Positions 7,213-12,833 of a DNA stretch of 12,833 nt are shown here, piece by piece (position 1 is the first letter of the stretch; each line of letters starts with the position of its first letter). Below the pieces are notes generated by a model. The model made no database searches. It was given only the letters and a program-made list of their open reading frames with translations, and was not told the DNA's origin. The stretch is from Alphaproteobacteria bacterium (GTDB lineage: Bacteria > Pseudomonadota > Alphaproteobacteria > Sphingomonadales > Sphingomonadaceae). A program made the position numbers and the translations under genes. The stretch covers positions 1 to 12,833 of the forward strand of contig JAHJSJ010000232.1 in NCBI GenBank assembly GCA_018830415.1, written 5' to 3'.

Positions 7213-7342
7213 GGGCGCGTGCTTAACCCGCGTCGGCGAACCTGACCAGTCCCGATTCTTGTGCGGACTGTGCGCAGCGATTTAACACTTCGCTTACCAT
7301 CATCGGTTACGTCTGCGCGCACACAACAGGGGCCGCGCAGCC
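7213..7342. promoter_or_regulatory. Divergent intergenic region VWA gene / receptor gene
   Basis: These 130 bases lie between two divergent starts and should carry promoters for both. An AT-richer patch at 7281-7300 contains TTAA, eight bases, then TTACCAT. This resembles the alphaproteobacterial CtrA site (TTAA-N7-TTAACCAT) but with wrong spacing and a missing base, so I do not call it a site. A modest AGGGG at 7328-7332 serves as ribosome binding site for the receptor gene at ten-base spacing. Confidence 0.35.
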
Positions 7343-8743
7343 ATGCAACAATTCGCTATCGACACCGCAAATGCTCATGCTCTCGGCATGATCCCCGAAA
7401 GTTGCGGGGCGGTAACTGTGGGTTGCACCGATGTGGCAGGCGTGGTCGAGGCGGTGATTGCTTCGTCCAAGGCGCTGCGGTCGGAACACGAGGCGCTGCG
7501 CGAAACCGTTCTCGCGCTGGAGGCTGACCAGTCCAAAGTTGCCGAAGCGAGCGATGAGGCCCGCCTATTGTCCGAACGCGCGATCGAACGCCTGTCGGAA
7601 GGCACCGCGCTGATCCAGTCGTCGCTCGGCCAGATCGCCGGGCTGATCGAGTTGGTCGACACCCTTGGCCAGCACGTCACCAGCTTTTCCGCCGCGATGG
7701 AGCAGGTGCGCCGCAGCGCGCAGGATATCGACAATATTGCCGAAACGACCAACATTCTTGCATTGAACGCCACCATCGAAGCGATGCGTGCGGGCGACGC
7801 TGGGCGGACGTTTGCCGTAGTGGCGGCCGAGGTCAAAAGTCTCGCCAATGATACCCGCAAGGCGACCGAGGAAATCGCACAGACGATTGATGCATTGGGC
7901 GGTGAGGCCGAAGTGGTGATCACCCGGATCGAGGCAGGGGCCAAGGCCAGCGGAGAAGCCCGCGCGTCTGTTGCACGGATCGAAAGCAGTCTCTCCAACG
8001 TCGGCGCTCTGGTGGAGGAAGTCGACAAGCAGAACGATGTCATCGCGCGGTCAACCGGCACGATCAGCAGCCATGTCGACAAGGTGCAGCGCGTGCTCAC
8101 CAGCTATGACGCCGCCTCGCGCAGCAACGAAGAACGGCTGCACGGCGCGCACCGCAAGATGGAAGAGCTGGAAATCACCGCCAGCGAAATGTTCGACCGG
8201 ATCGTTCAGGCGGGCCTCAGCCCTGAAGACAGTGCGATGGTCGCTCAGGCGCAGGAATTTGCCAGCGCCGTCGCCGCTCATACCGAAGCCGCGTTGGCAT
8301 CGGGCGCGCTCGACATGGGGTCACTGTTCGATACCGACTATGTGCCGGTGCCGAACACCAACCCACAATTGTTCCGCACCCGGCTCACCGATTGGGCACA
8401 CGCAGAATGGCGCCCGTTCCTTGACCGCGCCAAGGCGGGCGACCCGCGCATTTTGGCGGCGGCCTGCACCGATCTGAATGGATACCTGCCGACCCACCTG
8501 ACCGAACGTTCACGCAAGCCAACCGGTGATCTGGCGCACGACACCAAATATTGCCGTAACGGGCGTTTGATGTTCGATACGATCGACCGCAAGGCCAAAG
8601 CCAGCACTGCGCCCTATATGATGGCGGTGTATCGTCAGGAAGGCGACGGCAACACTTACGTGGTGGTGCGCAACGTCTATGTCCCGCTGGTGATCGGAGG
8701 GCGGCGCTGGGGTGATGTCGAACTGGCTTACAGCTTCGATTAA
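7343..8743 (+). CDS. Soluble methyl-accepting chemotaxis-type signal transducer with C-terminal sensor-like domain
   Basis: A 466-residue protein with no transmembrane segment or signal peptide, so a cytoplasmic chemoreceptor-type transducer. Residues about 30-290 are long heptad-rich helices. The conserved hairpin tip that docks CheA and CheW lies at 132-170 (IAETTNILALNATIEAMRAG, then DAGRTFAVVAAEVKSLAND), so the signalling part is near the N-terminus. The C-terminal region (about 335-466) is a separate globular domain with LNGYLPTHLTERS (378-390), TKYCRNGRLMFD (401-412) and VRNVYVPLVIGGRRWGDVELAY (442-463). This resembles the Cache-like C-terminal half found at the end of many proteobacterial transducers (NGYxPTH, a NR-F-D segment, then a GxxWG strand). 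The ligand is unknown. It is read from its own divergent promoter region and lies between the VWA and moxR genes on the opposite strand. It may control chemotaxis or another CheA-type pathway; no che genes are in view. Confidence 0.9.
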   Translation: MQQFAIDTANAHALGMIPESCGAVTVGCTDVAGVVEAVIASSKALRSEHEALRETVLALEADQSKVAEASDEARLLSERAIERLSEGTALIQSSLGQIAGLIELVDTLGQHVTSFSAAMEQVRRSAQDIDNIAETTNILALNATIEAMRAGDAGRTFAVVAAEVKSLANDTRKATEEIAQTIDALGGEAEVVITRIEAGAKASGEARASVARIESSLSNVGALVEEVDKQNDVIARSTGTISSHVDKVQRVLTSYDAASRSNEERLHGAHRKMEELEITASEMFDRIVQAGLSPEDSAMVAQAQEFASAVAAHTEAALASGALDMGSLFDTDYVPVPNTNPQLFRTRLTDWAHAEWRPFLDRAKAGDPRILAAACTDLNGYLPTHLTERSRKPTGDLAHDTKYCRNGRLMFDTIDRKAKASTAPYMMAVYRQEGDGNTYVVVRNVYVPLVIGGRRWGDVELAYSFD

Positions 8744-8757
8744 TCGCAACCGCAAAG

Positions 8758-8785
8758 GGCCGATGTTTCACGTGAAACATCGGCC
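8758..8785. other. parS: parS centromere-like site in a perfect 28-base palindrome
   Basis: The core TGTTTCACGTGAAACA at 8764-8779 is identical to the canonical 16-base chromosomal parS sequence bound by ParB, the DNA-segregation protein. The symmetry extends six bases on each side (GGCCGA / TCGGCC), giving 28 perfectly palindromic bases. It lies 14 bases after the receptor gene's stop, in the gap between two convergent genes, where a bound ParB would not block a promoter. The extended arms could also fold as an RNA hairpin and help end transcription, although no T-run follows on the plus strand. ParB/parS normally marks the origin-proximal part of a chromosome. No parA or parB gene is within the window. 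Confidence 0.85.
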
Positions 8786-8804
8786 AAAAGCACCCCGAAA
8801 CGGG
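8786..8804 (-). terminator. Possible intrinsic terminator for moxR
   Basis: Read on the minus strand, a short hairpin (CCCG, loop TTT, CGGG; plus-strand arms 8794-8797 and 8801-8804) is followed by TGCTTTT. This has the form of a weak Rho-independent terminator about 70 bases after the moxR stop. The four-pair stem is short, so confidence is low. The neighbouring parS palindrome could add a second, stronger fold. Confidence 0.3.
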
Positions 8805-8805
8805 C

Positions 8806-8863
8806 TTAAACAGGGTCTGGAGGGGGTCTAGAGCGACCTGGACGGGGCCTAAATCCCCCTAGA
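8806..8863. repeat. Helically phased short repeat beside parS
   Basis: Short CT-R-GA-like words start at 8817 (CTGGA), 8828 (CTAGA), 8838 (CTGGA), 8849 (CTAAA) and 8859 (CTAGA), with a weaker TTAAA at 8806. The spacings are 11, 11, 10, 11 and 10 bases, about one DNA turn, separated by G- or C-rich bases. The stretch fills most of the gap between parS and the end of moxR. An imperfect fold pairing AGGGGG (8821-8826) with CCCCCT (8855-8860) overlaps it, so a terminator is an alternative explanation. The five words may also arise by chance in so short a region. Confidence 0.35.
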
Positions 8864-8871
8864 AGTCGCCC

Positions 8872-9741
8872 TCACCCCGGATTGCGCCGCGCCATGAAGG
8901 CGAGGCGTTCAAACAGCATGATGTCTTGTTCGTTCTTGAGCAGCGCACCATGCAGCGGCGGAATCGCGCTGTTGGGGTTGGCGTTCTGCAACACTTCCAG
9001 CGGCATGTCCTCGTTCAGCAGCAGCTTGAGCCAATCGAGCAATTCGCTGGTCGAAGGCTTCTTCTTCAGGCCCGGAACGTCGCGCAGATCGTAGAAGATA
9101 TCCATCGCCTTTTTGACCAGGGACTTCTGAATATCAGGATAGTGGACGTTGATGATGTCCTGCATCGTGTCGCGGTCGGGGAACTTGATATAGTGGAAGA
9201 AGCAACGGCGCAGGAACGCGTCGGGCAGTTCCTTTTCATTGTTCGATGTGATGACCACGATCGGGCGTTCTTTCGCCTCGATCCGCTCCTGCGTTTCGTA
9301 AACGTCGAAACTCATCCGGTCGAGTTCCTGCAACAGGTCGTTCGGGAACTCGATATCGGCCTTGTCGATTTCATCGATCAGTAACACCGGCAGTTGCGGG
9401 GCGGTGAAGGCTTCCCACAGCTTGCCCTTCTTGATGTAGTTGCGGATGTCGTGGACGCGTTCTTCGCCCAATTGCCCATCACGCAGGCGGGCGACCGCAT
9501 CATATTCATACAGGCCCTGCTGCGCCTTGGTGCTGGATTTGATGTTCCATTCAATCAACGGGGCATTCAGCGCCTTGGAAATTTCATACGCCAGCACGGT
9601 CTTGCCGGTGCCGGGTTCACCCTTGATCAACAGCGGGCGGCGCAGCATCACCGCGGCATTCACCGCAACCTTGAGGTCTTCGGTGGCGATATAGGATTTC
9701 GTGCCTTCAAAACGTTGCGGGCTATTGGGCTGCTGGGTCAT
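8872..9741 (-). CDS. MoxR-family AAA+ ATPase
   Basis: A 289-residue AAA+ ATPase of the MoxR group, which uses ATP to remodel protein partners together with VWA-domain proteins. Motifs are complete: Walker A GEPGTGKT at 41-48, Walker B LLIDEID at 120-126, sensor 1 TSNNEKELPDAFLRRC at 165-180 with the Arg-finger-type arginines 178-179, and a helical lid domain after about 200. There is no membrane segment. I chose the ATG at 9741 because AAGGA lies about seven bases before it and MTQQPNSPQRF reads like the family start; the frame opening at 9795 adds 18 unlikely residues. Its expected partner is the CoxE-like VWA protein on the same strand, but the receptor gene lies between them in the opposite direction. 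It is divergent from the hydrolase-OsmC gene. Substrate of the chaperone pair is unknown. Confidence 0.95.
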   Translation of the reverse strand: MTQQPNSPQRFEGTKSYIATEDLKVAVNAAVMLRRPLLIKGEPGTGKTVLAYEISKALNAPLIEWNIKSSTKAQQGLYEYDAVARLRDGQLGEERVHDIRNYIKKGKLWEAFTAPQLPVLLIDEIDKADIEFPNDLLQELDRMSFDVYETQERIEAKERPIVVITSNNEKELPDAFLRRCFFHYIKFPDRDTMQDIINVHYPDIQKSLVKKAMDIFYDLRDVPGLKKKPSTSELLDWLKLLLNEDMPLEVLQNANPNSAIPPLHGALLKNEQDIMLFERLAFMARRNPG

Positions 9742-9906
9742 GGATTTTCCTTTACACTTTCCGTTCGCGTTAAGTGGCTGCGCCACCTTGTGCAAGGGTG
9801 ACGCTGCGGAACTCGGACAATTGGCGGGGCGTGTGCCTCGGCCCGGTGAAACTTTTGTGCCGGCTCAGCGAATAACCCGTTAGACTGCCGCGCAAGGAGA
9901 CTGCCG
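9742..9906. promoter_or_regulatory. Divergent intergenic region moxR / hydrolase-OsmC gene
   Basis: These 165 bases, the longest gene-free stretch in the window, separate two divergent starts. Two small adjacent inverted repeats lie at 9774-9786 (GTGGC, TGC, GCCAC) and 9786-9797 (CCTT, GTGC, AAGG), within the moxR leader side. They may be operator-like or chance. I could not assign a promoter with confidence. The plus-strand gene has a good AAGGAG at 9894-9899, seven bases before its ATG. Confidence 0.35.
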
Positions 9907-11133
9907 ATGCCGACCGAGAACCTCAAGATCACGACCGCAAAAGGACACACGCTCGCCGCTGCGCTTGAATTGCCCACTGGGCTGGTGCGCGGGGCGGCGT
10001 TGTTTGCTCACTGTTTTACCTGCACCAAGCAATCCAAGGCGGCGACTGCCGTCACCCGCGCCTTGGCCCGTGAAGGGATCGCCGCGTTGCGCGTCGACTT
10101 TACCGGTTTGGGTGCCAGCGAAGGTGATTTCGGCAGCGCAGGTTTTGCCAGTGATGTCGAAGATCTGGTTGCCTCGGTTGATTATATGATCGCTCAGTTC
10201 GATTGCCCGATCCTGCTGGTTGGCCATAGCCTTGGCGGGGCAGCGGTGCTGGCTGCGGCGAGCATCCTTGGCCGCGAAAAGGTTGCCGCGGTGGCAACCA
10301 TCGGCGCGCCCAGCGACGTTCCCCATGTGCTTCACAACATCAAGGGCGATCTGGAAGAGATCGAGCGCGTGGGTGAGGGCAAGGTTACCATCGGCGGGCG
10401 TTCGTTCGTGCTGAGCGCGGAGTTTCTCACCAAGACCCGCGAAGTTGAACTGCTCGACCAGATGACCAAGCTACGCGTCCCGCTGATGATCATGCATTCG
10501 CCAACCGATGCGATTGTCGGGGTGGAGCATGCGGGCAAATTGTTTGACGCGGCCAAGCATCCCAAAAGCTTTGTCAGCCTGGCCGGCGCAGATCATCTGC
10601 TGACCAATGATGATGATGCGAATTTCGCTGCGCAGATGATCGCCGCCTGGGCGGTGCGTTATCTGGCGAACAAGGATATGTCGCCAAAGCCGGAATCGGG
10701 CGTGGTGGTGCAGACCGGGAACGGCAAATTCGGCACCGAAGTTTTCACCTCACGCCACCGCTTTGTCGCGGATGAACCGGCGAGTGCTGGTGGGAATGAT
10801 ACTGGCCCAACCCCGTATGACCTGTTGTTGGCGGCACTGGGCACCTGCACCGCGATGACGATGAAGATGTATGCCGATCGCAAGCAATGGCCGTTTGAAG
10901 GTGCGCGCATTGCGCTGACCCATAATCGCGATCACGCCAAGGATTGCGATCACTGTTCGGATGATGAGGTTTCAGCCAACGTGCAATCGCTCAATCGCAA
11001 GATCGAGCTTTTGGGGGATGAACTGACCGCAGAACAGCGCGCGAAAATCATCGAAATCGCGGACAAGTGCCCTGTCCACCGCACGCTGGAAGGTCATCTG
11101 CACATTCACACCGAAGCGGTCGAGCATATGTGA
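9907..11133 (+). CDS. Bifunctional alpha/beta hydrolase - OsmC family fusion protein
   Basis: A 408-residue cytoplasmic fusion. The N-terminal part (1-255) is an alpha/beta hydrolase with the nucleophile elbow GHSLGG at 106-111 (Ser108), a likely acid Asp201 in HSPTDAIV and the likely catalytic His230 in AGADHLL. The C-terminal part (about 265-408) is an OsmC/Ohr-like domain with its two conserved cysteines, Cys314 in ALGTCTAMTMKMYA and Cys388 in DKCPVHRTLEGH, which in relatives reduce hydroperoxides by a thiol mechanism. A Cys/His-rich insert, HAKDCDHCSD (343-352), lies between them. This fusion is a known architecture; hydrolysis and peroxide reduction of the same lipid-type substrate is a reasonable guess, not shown. 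Start is set by AAGGAG seven bases upstream of ATG 9907. It is divergent from moxR and ends at a hairpin shared with the convergent gene. Confidence 0.95.
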   Translation: MPTENLKITTAKGHTLAAALELPTGLVRGAALFAHCFTCTKQSKAATAVTRALAREGIAALRVDFTGLGASEGDFGSAGFASDVEDLVASVDYMIAQFDCPILLVGHSLGGAAVLAAASILGREKVAAVATIGAPSDVPHVLHNIKGDLEEIERVGEGKVTIGGRSFVLSAEFLTKTREVELLDQMTKLRVPLMIMHSPTDAIVGVEHAGKLFDAAKHPKSFVSLAGADHLLTNDDDANFAAQMIAAWAVRYLANKDMSPKPESGVVVQTGNGKFGTEVFTSRHRFVADEPASAGGNDTGPTPYDLLLAALGTCTAMTMKMYADRKQWPFEGARIALTHNRDHAKDCDHCSDDEVSANVQSLNRKIELLGDELTAEQRAKIIEIADKCPVHRTLEGHLHIHTEAVEHM

Positions 11134-11156
11134 TCGCAATGCGGGGTGCGATCACA
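11129..11156. terminator. Hairpin containing both stop codons of convergent genes
   Basis: TGTGATCGCA (11129-11138) and TGCGATCACA (11147-11156) form a perfect ten-base inverted repeat with an eight-base loop. The left arm contains the TGA of the hydrolase-OsmC gene and the right arm contains the TGA of the minus-strand gene ending at 11152. Its symmetric position suggests a bidirectional terminator or a 3'-end stabilising fold. Neither side has a T-run, so it is not a classical intrinsic terminator. Confidence 0.5.
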
Positions 11157-11520
11157 GTCTGCTGGCGGCACCAAGGCACATAAACGCAAGTTGCGCCGCC
11201 AGCATCGCGATTGTGGCGACCTTCCAGCCCGTGCCCGCATCCTTCATCCCGCGATCCCACGTCCACATCCCGAGTATCCCGGTAATCAGCGCCGCAAGGC
11301 CGATCACGATCCAGCCCGATTGATTTTGCAGCAACACAAACAGCGCGAACAGCGCCGTCATCTGCATAAGAAACGCTGCCGCAAACCAGACAATCGGGAT
11401 CGGGCGATAGGATGCATCGGGGATGATCGAATCCGGCAGCGCGCTGTCGGGGCGGGACACCCGGCGGTCGCCCGCCATGATGTCTTCCTCGCGCGGGTCG
11501 GGATATTTGCGATCAGGCAT
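11152..11520 (-). CDS. Small three-helix membrane protein of unknown function
   Basis: A 122-residue protein I do not recognise. A polar, charged N-terminal part of about 40 residues (rich in Asp, Arg and Pro) is followed by three hydrophobic helices at about 43-65, 69-88 and 98-117, with a short charged loop DRGMKDAGTG between helices 2 and 3. It is probably an inner-membrane protein with a cytoplasmic N-terminal tail. The ATG at 11520 overlaps the last codons of parE, so the two genes share eight bases and are probably translationally coupled. A second in-frame Met at residue 15 is a possible alternative start. It may simply be carried along by parE; nothing in it suggests a role in DNA topology. 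Confidence 0.75.
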   Translation of the reverse strand: MPDRKYPDPREEDIMAGDRRVSRPDSALPDSIIPDASYRPIPIVWFAAAFLMQMTALFALFVLLQNQSGWIVIGLAALITGILGMWTWDRGMKDAGTGWKVATIAMLAAQLAFMCLGAASRL

Positions 11521-12833
11521 CGATCAGATCGCGGTCAATCTCGCCCGCGCGGTTCTGGATGAAGTTGAACCGGTGTTCGGGGTTGCGGCCCATCAGTTCA
11601 TCGACCAACCGCGCCACACCTGCGCGCTGTTCAAACTCCTGCGGCAGCGTGATGCGGATCAGCCCGCGCGTTTCGGGGGCCATCGTGGTTTCGCGCAATT
11701 GCTGCGGGTTCATCTCACCGAGGCCTTTGAAGCGCCCCACTTCAACCTTCTTGCCCTTGAACACGGTCGCCTCCAATTCGGCGCGGTGTGCATCGTCGCG
11801 GGCGTAGCGGCTCTCTTTGCCCGCGGTCAGCCGGTAAAGCGGCGGCTGGGCGAGGTAGAGATGCCCCTTGCGGACGATATCGGGCATTTCCTGGAAGAAG
11901 AACGTCATCAGCAGCGTGGCGATATGCGCGCCGTCAACGTCGGCGTCGGTCATGATGATGATGCGGTCATAGCGCAGCTGATCGGCGTCGCAATCCTTGC
12001 GGGTGCCGCAGCCGAGCGCGAGCGCAAGGTCGGCGATTTCGGAATTGGCGCGGATCTTGTCAGCGGTGGCCGATGCGACGTTGAGGATTTTGCCCCGGAT
12101 CGGCAGGATCGCCTGTGATTTGCGGTCGCGCGCCTGTTTGGCGCTGCCGCCCGCAGAATCGCCTTCGACGATGAACAGTTCCGTTTCACGCCCGCCTTCA
12201 CCGCTGCAATCGGTCAGCTTGCCCGGCAGGCGCAGTTTCTTGGCATTGGTCGCAGTCTTGCGCTTGATTTCGCGTTCCTGCTTGCGCTTCAGCCGTTCAT
12301 CCATGCGCTCCATCACCTCACCCAGCAACGCCTTGCCGCGCTCCATATTATCGGTGAGGAAGTGGTCGAAATGATCACGCACCGCGTTTTCGACAAGGCG
12401 CGCTGCTTCGGGTGACGTCAGGCGGTCTTTGGTTTGCGATTGGAATTGCGGGTCGCGGATGAAGACGCTCAGCATCACCTCGGCGCCGGTCATCACATCA
12501 TCGGCGGTGATGTCTTTTGCCTTCTTTGCGCCAAGCAACTCGCCAAAGGCGCGCAATCCGCGGGTGAGGGCGGTGCGCAGGCCCTGTTCATGGGTGCCGC
12601 CATCAGGCGTCGGCACGGTGTTGCAATACCAGCTGGTCGAGCCATCGGAATAAAGCGGCCAGGCAATCGCCCATTCGACCCGGCCTTGCGCTTCCCCGCC
12701 GATTTCCGCGAAATCCTGCTTGCCGGTGAAGGGCTGCGCGGTGACACATTCGCGCCCGCCCACCTGTTCGGCCAAGTGATCGGCCAACCCGCCGGGAAAC
12801 TTGAAGGTTGCTTCGGCCGGGACATCGTCGCTG
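11513..12833 (-). CDS. parE: DNA topoisomerase IV subunit B (5' end outside window)
   Basis: The C-terminal 439 residues of the ATPase subunit of topoisomerase IV, which with ParC decatenates sister chromosomes. From the right edge: end of the GHKL ATPase and transducer domain with GGTHEQG (near 12600) and the QTK loop (QTKDRL, near 12430) whose Lys contacts ATP; a basic helix region ERLKRKQEREIKRK; then the TOPRIM domain with LPGKLTDCS, EGDSAGGSAKQARDR (near 12165) and DADVDGAHIATLL (near 11945), holding the acidic metal ligands; then RFKGLGEMNPQQLRETTM and a typical ParE tail. ParE rather than GyrB is indicated by the AKQARDRKSQAILPIRGKIL form, the FKFPGGLADHL segment at the edge and the short C-terminus. 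The frame is open to the window edge, so the TTG at 12787 is not the true start. It overlaps the next gene by eight bases. Confidence 0.95.
   Translation of the reverse strand, partial: SDDVPAEATFKFPGGLADHLAEQVGGRECVTAQPFTGKQDFAEIGGEAQGRVEWAIAWPLYSDGSTSWYCNTVPTPDGGTHEQGLRTALTRGLRAFGELLGAKKAKDITADDVMTGAEVMLSVFIRDPQFQSQTKDRLTSPEAARLVENAVRDHFDHFLTDNMERGKALLGEVMERMDERLKRKQEREIKRKTATNAKKLRLPGKLTDCSGEGGRETELFIVEGDSAGGSAKQARDRKSQAILPIRGKILNVASATADKIRANSEIADLALALGCGTRKDCDADQLRYDRIIIMTDADVDGAHIATLLMTFFFQEMPDIVRKGHLYLAQPPLYRLTAGKESRYARDDAHRAELEATVFKGKKVEVGRFKGLGEMNPQQLRETTMAPETRGLIRITLPQEFEQRAGVARLVDELMGRNPEHRFNFIQNRAGEIDRDLIDA

Noticed and set aside
6739..7245. Plus-strand frame of 168 codons opposite the VWA gene
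   Set aside because: Antisense shadow of a well-supported gene with no family resemblance.
7282..7300. CtrA-like site upstream of the receptor gene
   Set aside because: TTAA and TTACCAT are separated by eight rather than seven bases and the second half lacks one A, so the match is too weak to call.
8744..8871. Integration or attachment site next to the palindrome
   Set aside because: No integrase, tRNA gene, direct-repeat pair or compositional break is present; the palindrome core is fully explained by parS.
11129..11156. CRP/FNR-type operator suggested by TGTGA and TCACA
   Set aside because: The half-sites are 18 bases apart rather than six, and the element lies at the 3' ends of two genes, not in a promoter. 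A hairpin explains it better.
11513..12787. Reading the right-edge gene as gyrB or as a complete protein starting at TTG 12787
   Set aside because: The TOPRIM region and short C-terminus match ParE, and the frame remains open to base 12833 with ParE-like sequence, so it is a partial parE.

Overview
The window looks like chromosomal DNA from a GC-rich alphaproteobacterium, most likely a sphingomonad or Erythrobacter-type organism. I infer this from gene content: two essential genes (tyrosyl-tRNA synthetase and topoisomerase IV subunit ParE), a DOMON-like protein beside a DUF1343/NamZ-family protein, a spinster-type MFS carrier, a DUF817 membrane protein, a CoxE-like VWA protein with its MoxR ATPase, and an alpha/beta-hydrolase-OsmC fusion. 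No phage, IS, CRISPR or RNA gene was seen. Gene density is high; no gene-free stretch reaches 170 bases.

Layout. Bases 1-195 hold what is probably the 3' end of an unrecognised plus-strand gene, facing tyrS (216-1445, minus). Divergent from tyrS runs a plus-strand group: DOMON-like protein (1523-2038), DUF1343/NamZ-family protein (2124-3326) and an MFS transporter (3403-4695). This could be a small cell-wall sugar (N-acetylmuramic acid) handling module, although the NamZ homologue carries Gln where I expect the catalytic Glu. The MFS gene collides tail-to-tail, with overlapping stop codons, with a minus-strand group: CoxE-like VWA protein (7212-6028), small secreted protein (5966-5565) and DUF817 membrane protein (5534-4692).

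Between the VWA gene and its likely partner moxR (9741-8872, minus) lies an opposite-strand soluble methyl-accepting-type signalling protein (7343-8743). The convergent gap between this receptor and moxR (8744-8871) is the most information-dense non-coding part of the window. It contains a perfect 28-base palindrome whose core is the canonical 16-base ParB-binding parS site, and next to it a run of short CT-R-GA-like words spaced 10-11 bases apart. Divergent from moxR is a fused alpha/beta-hydrolase-OsmC gene (9907-11133). It converges on a small three-helix membrane protein (11520-11152) that is translationally coupled to parE (12833-11513, 5' end outside the window). A perfect 10-base inverted repeat at this junction contains both stop codons.

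Most genes are familiar families. The points worth a second look are the parS site and its phased neighbour, the Glu-to-Gln change in the NamZ homologue, the VWA/MoxR pair split by a receptor gene, and the sensor-at-the-C-terminus receptor.
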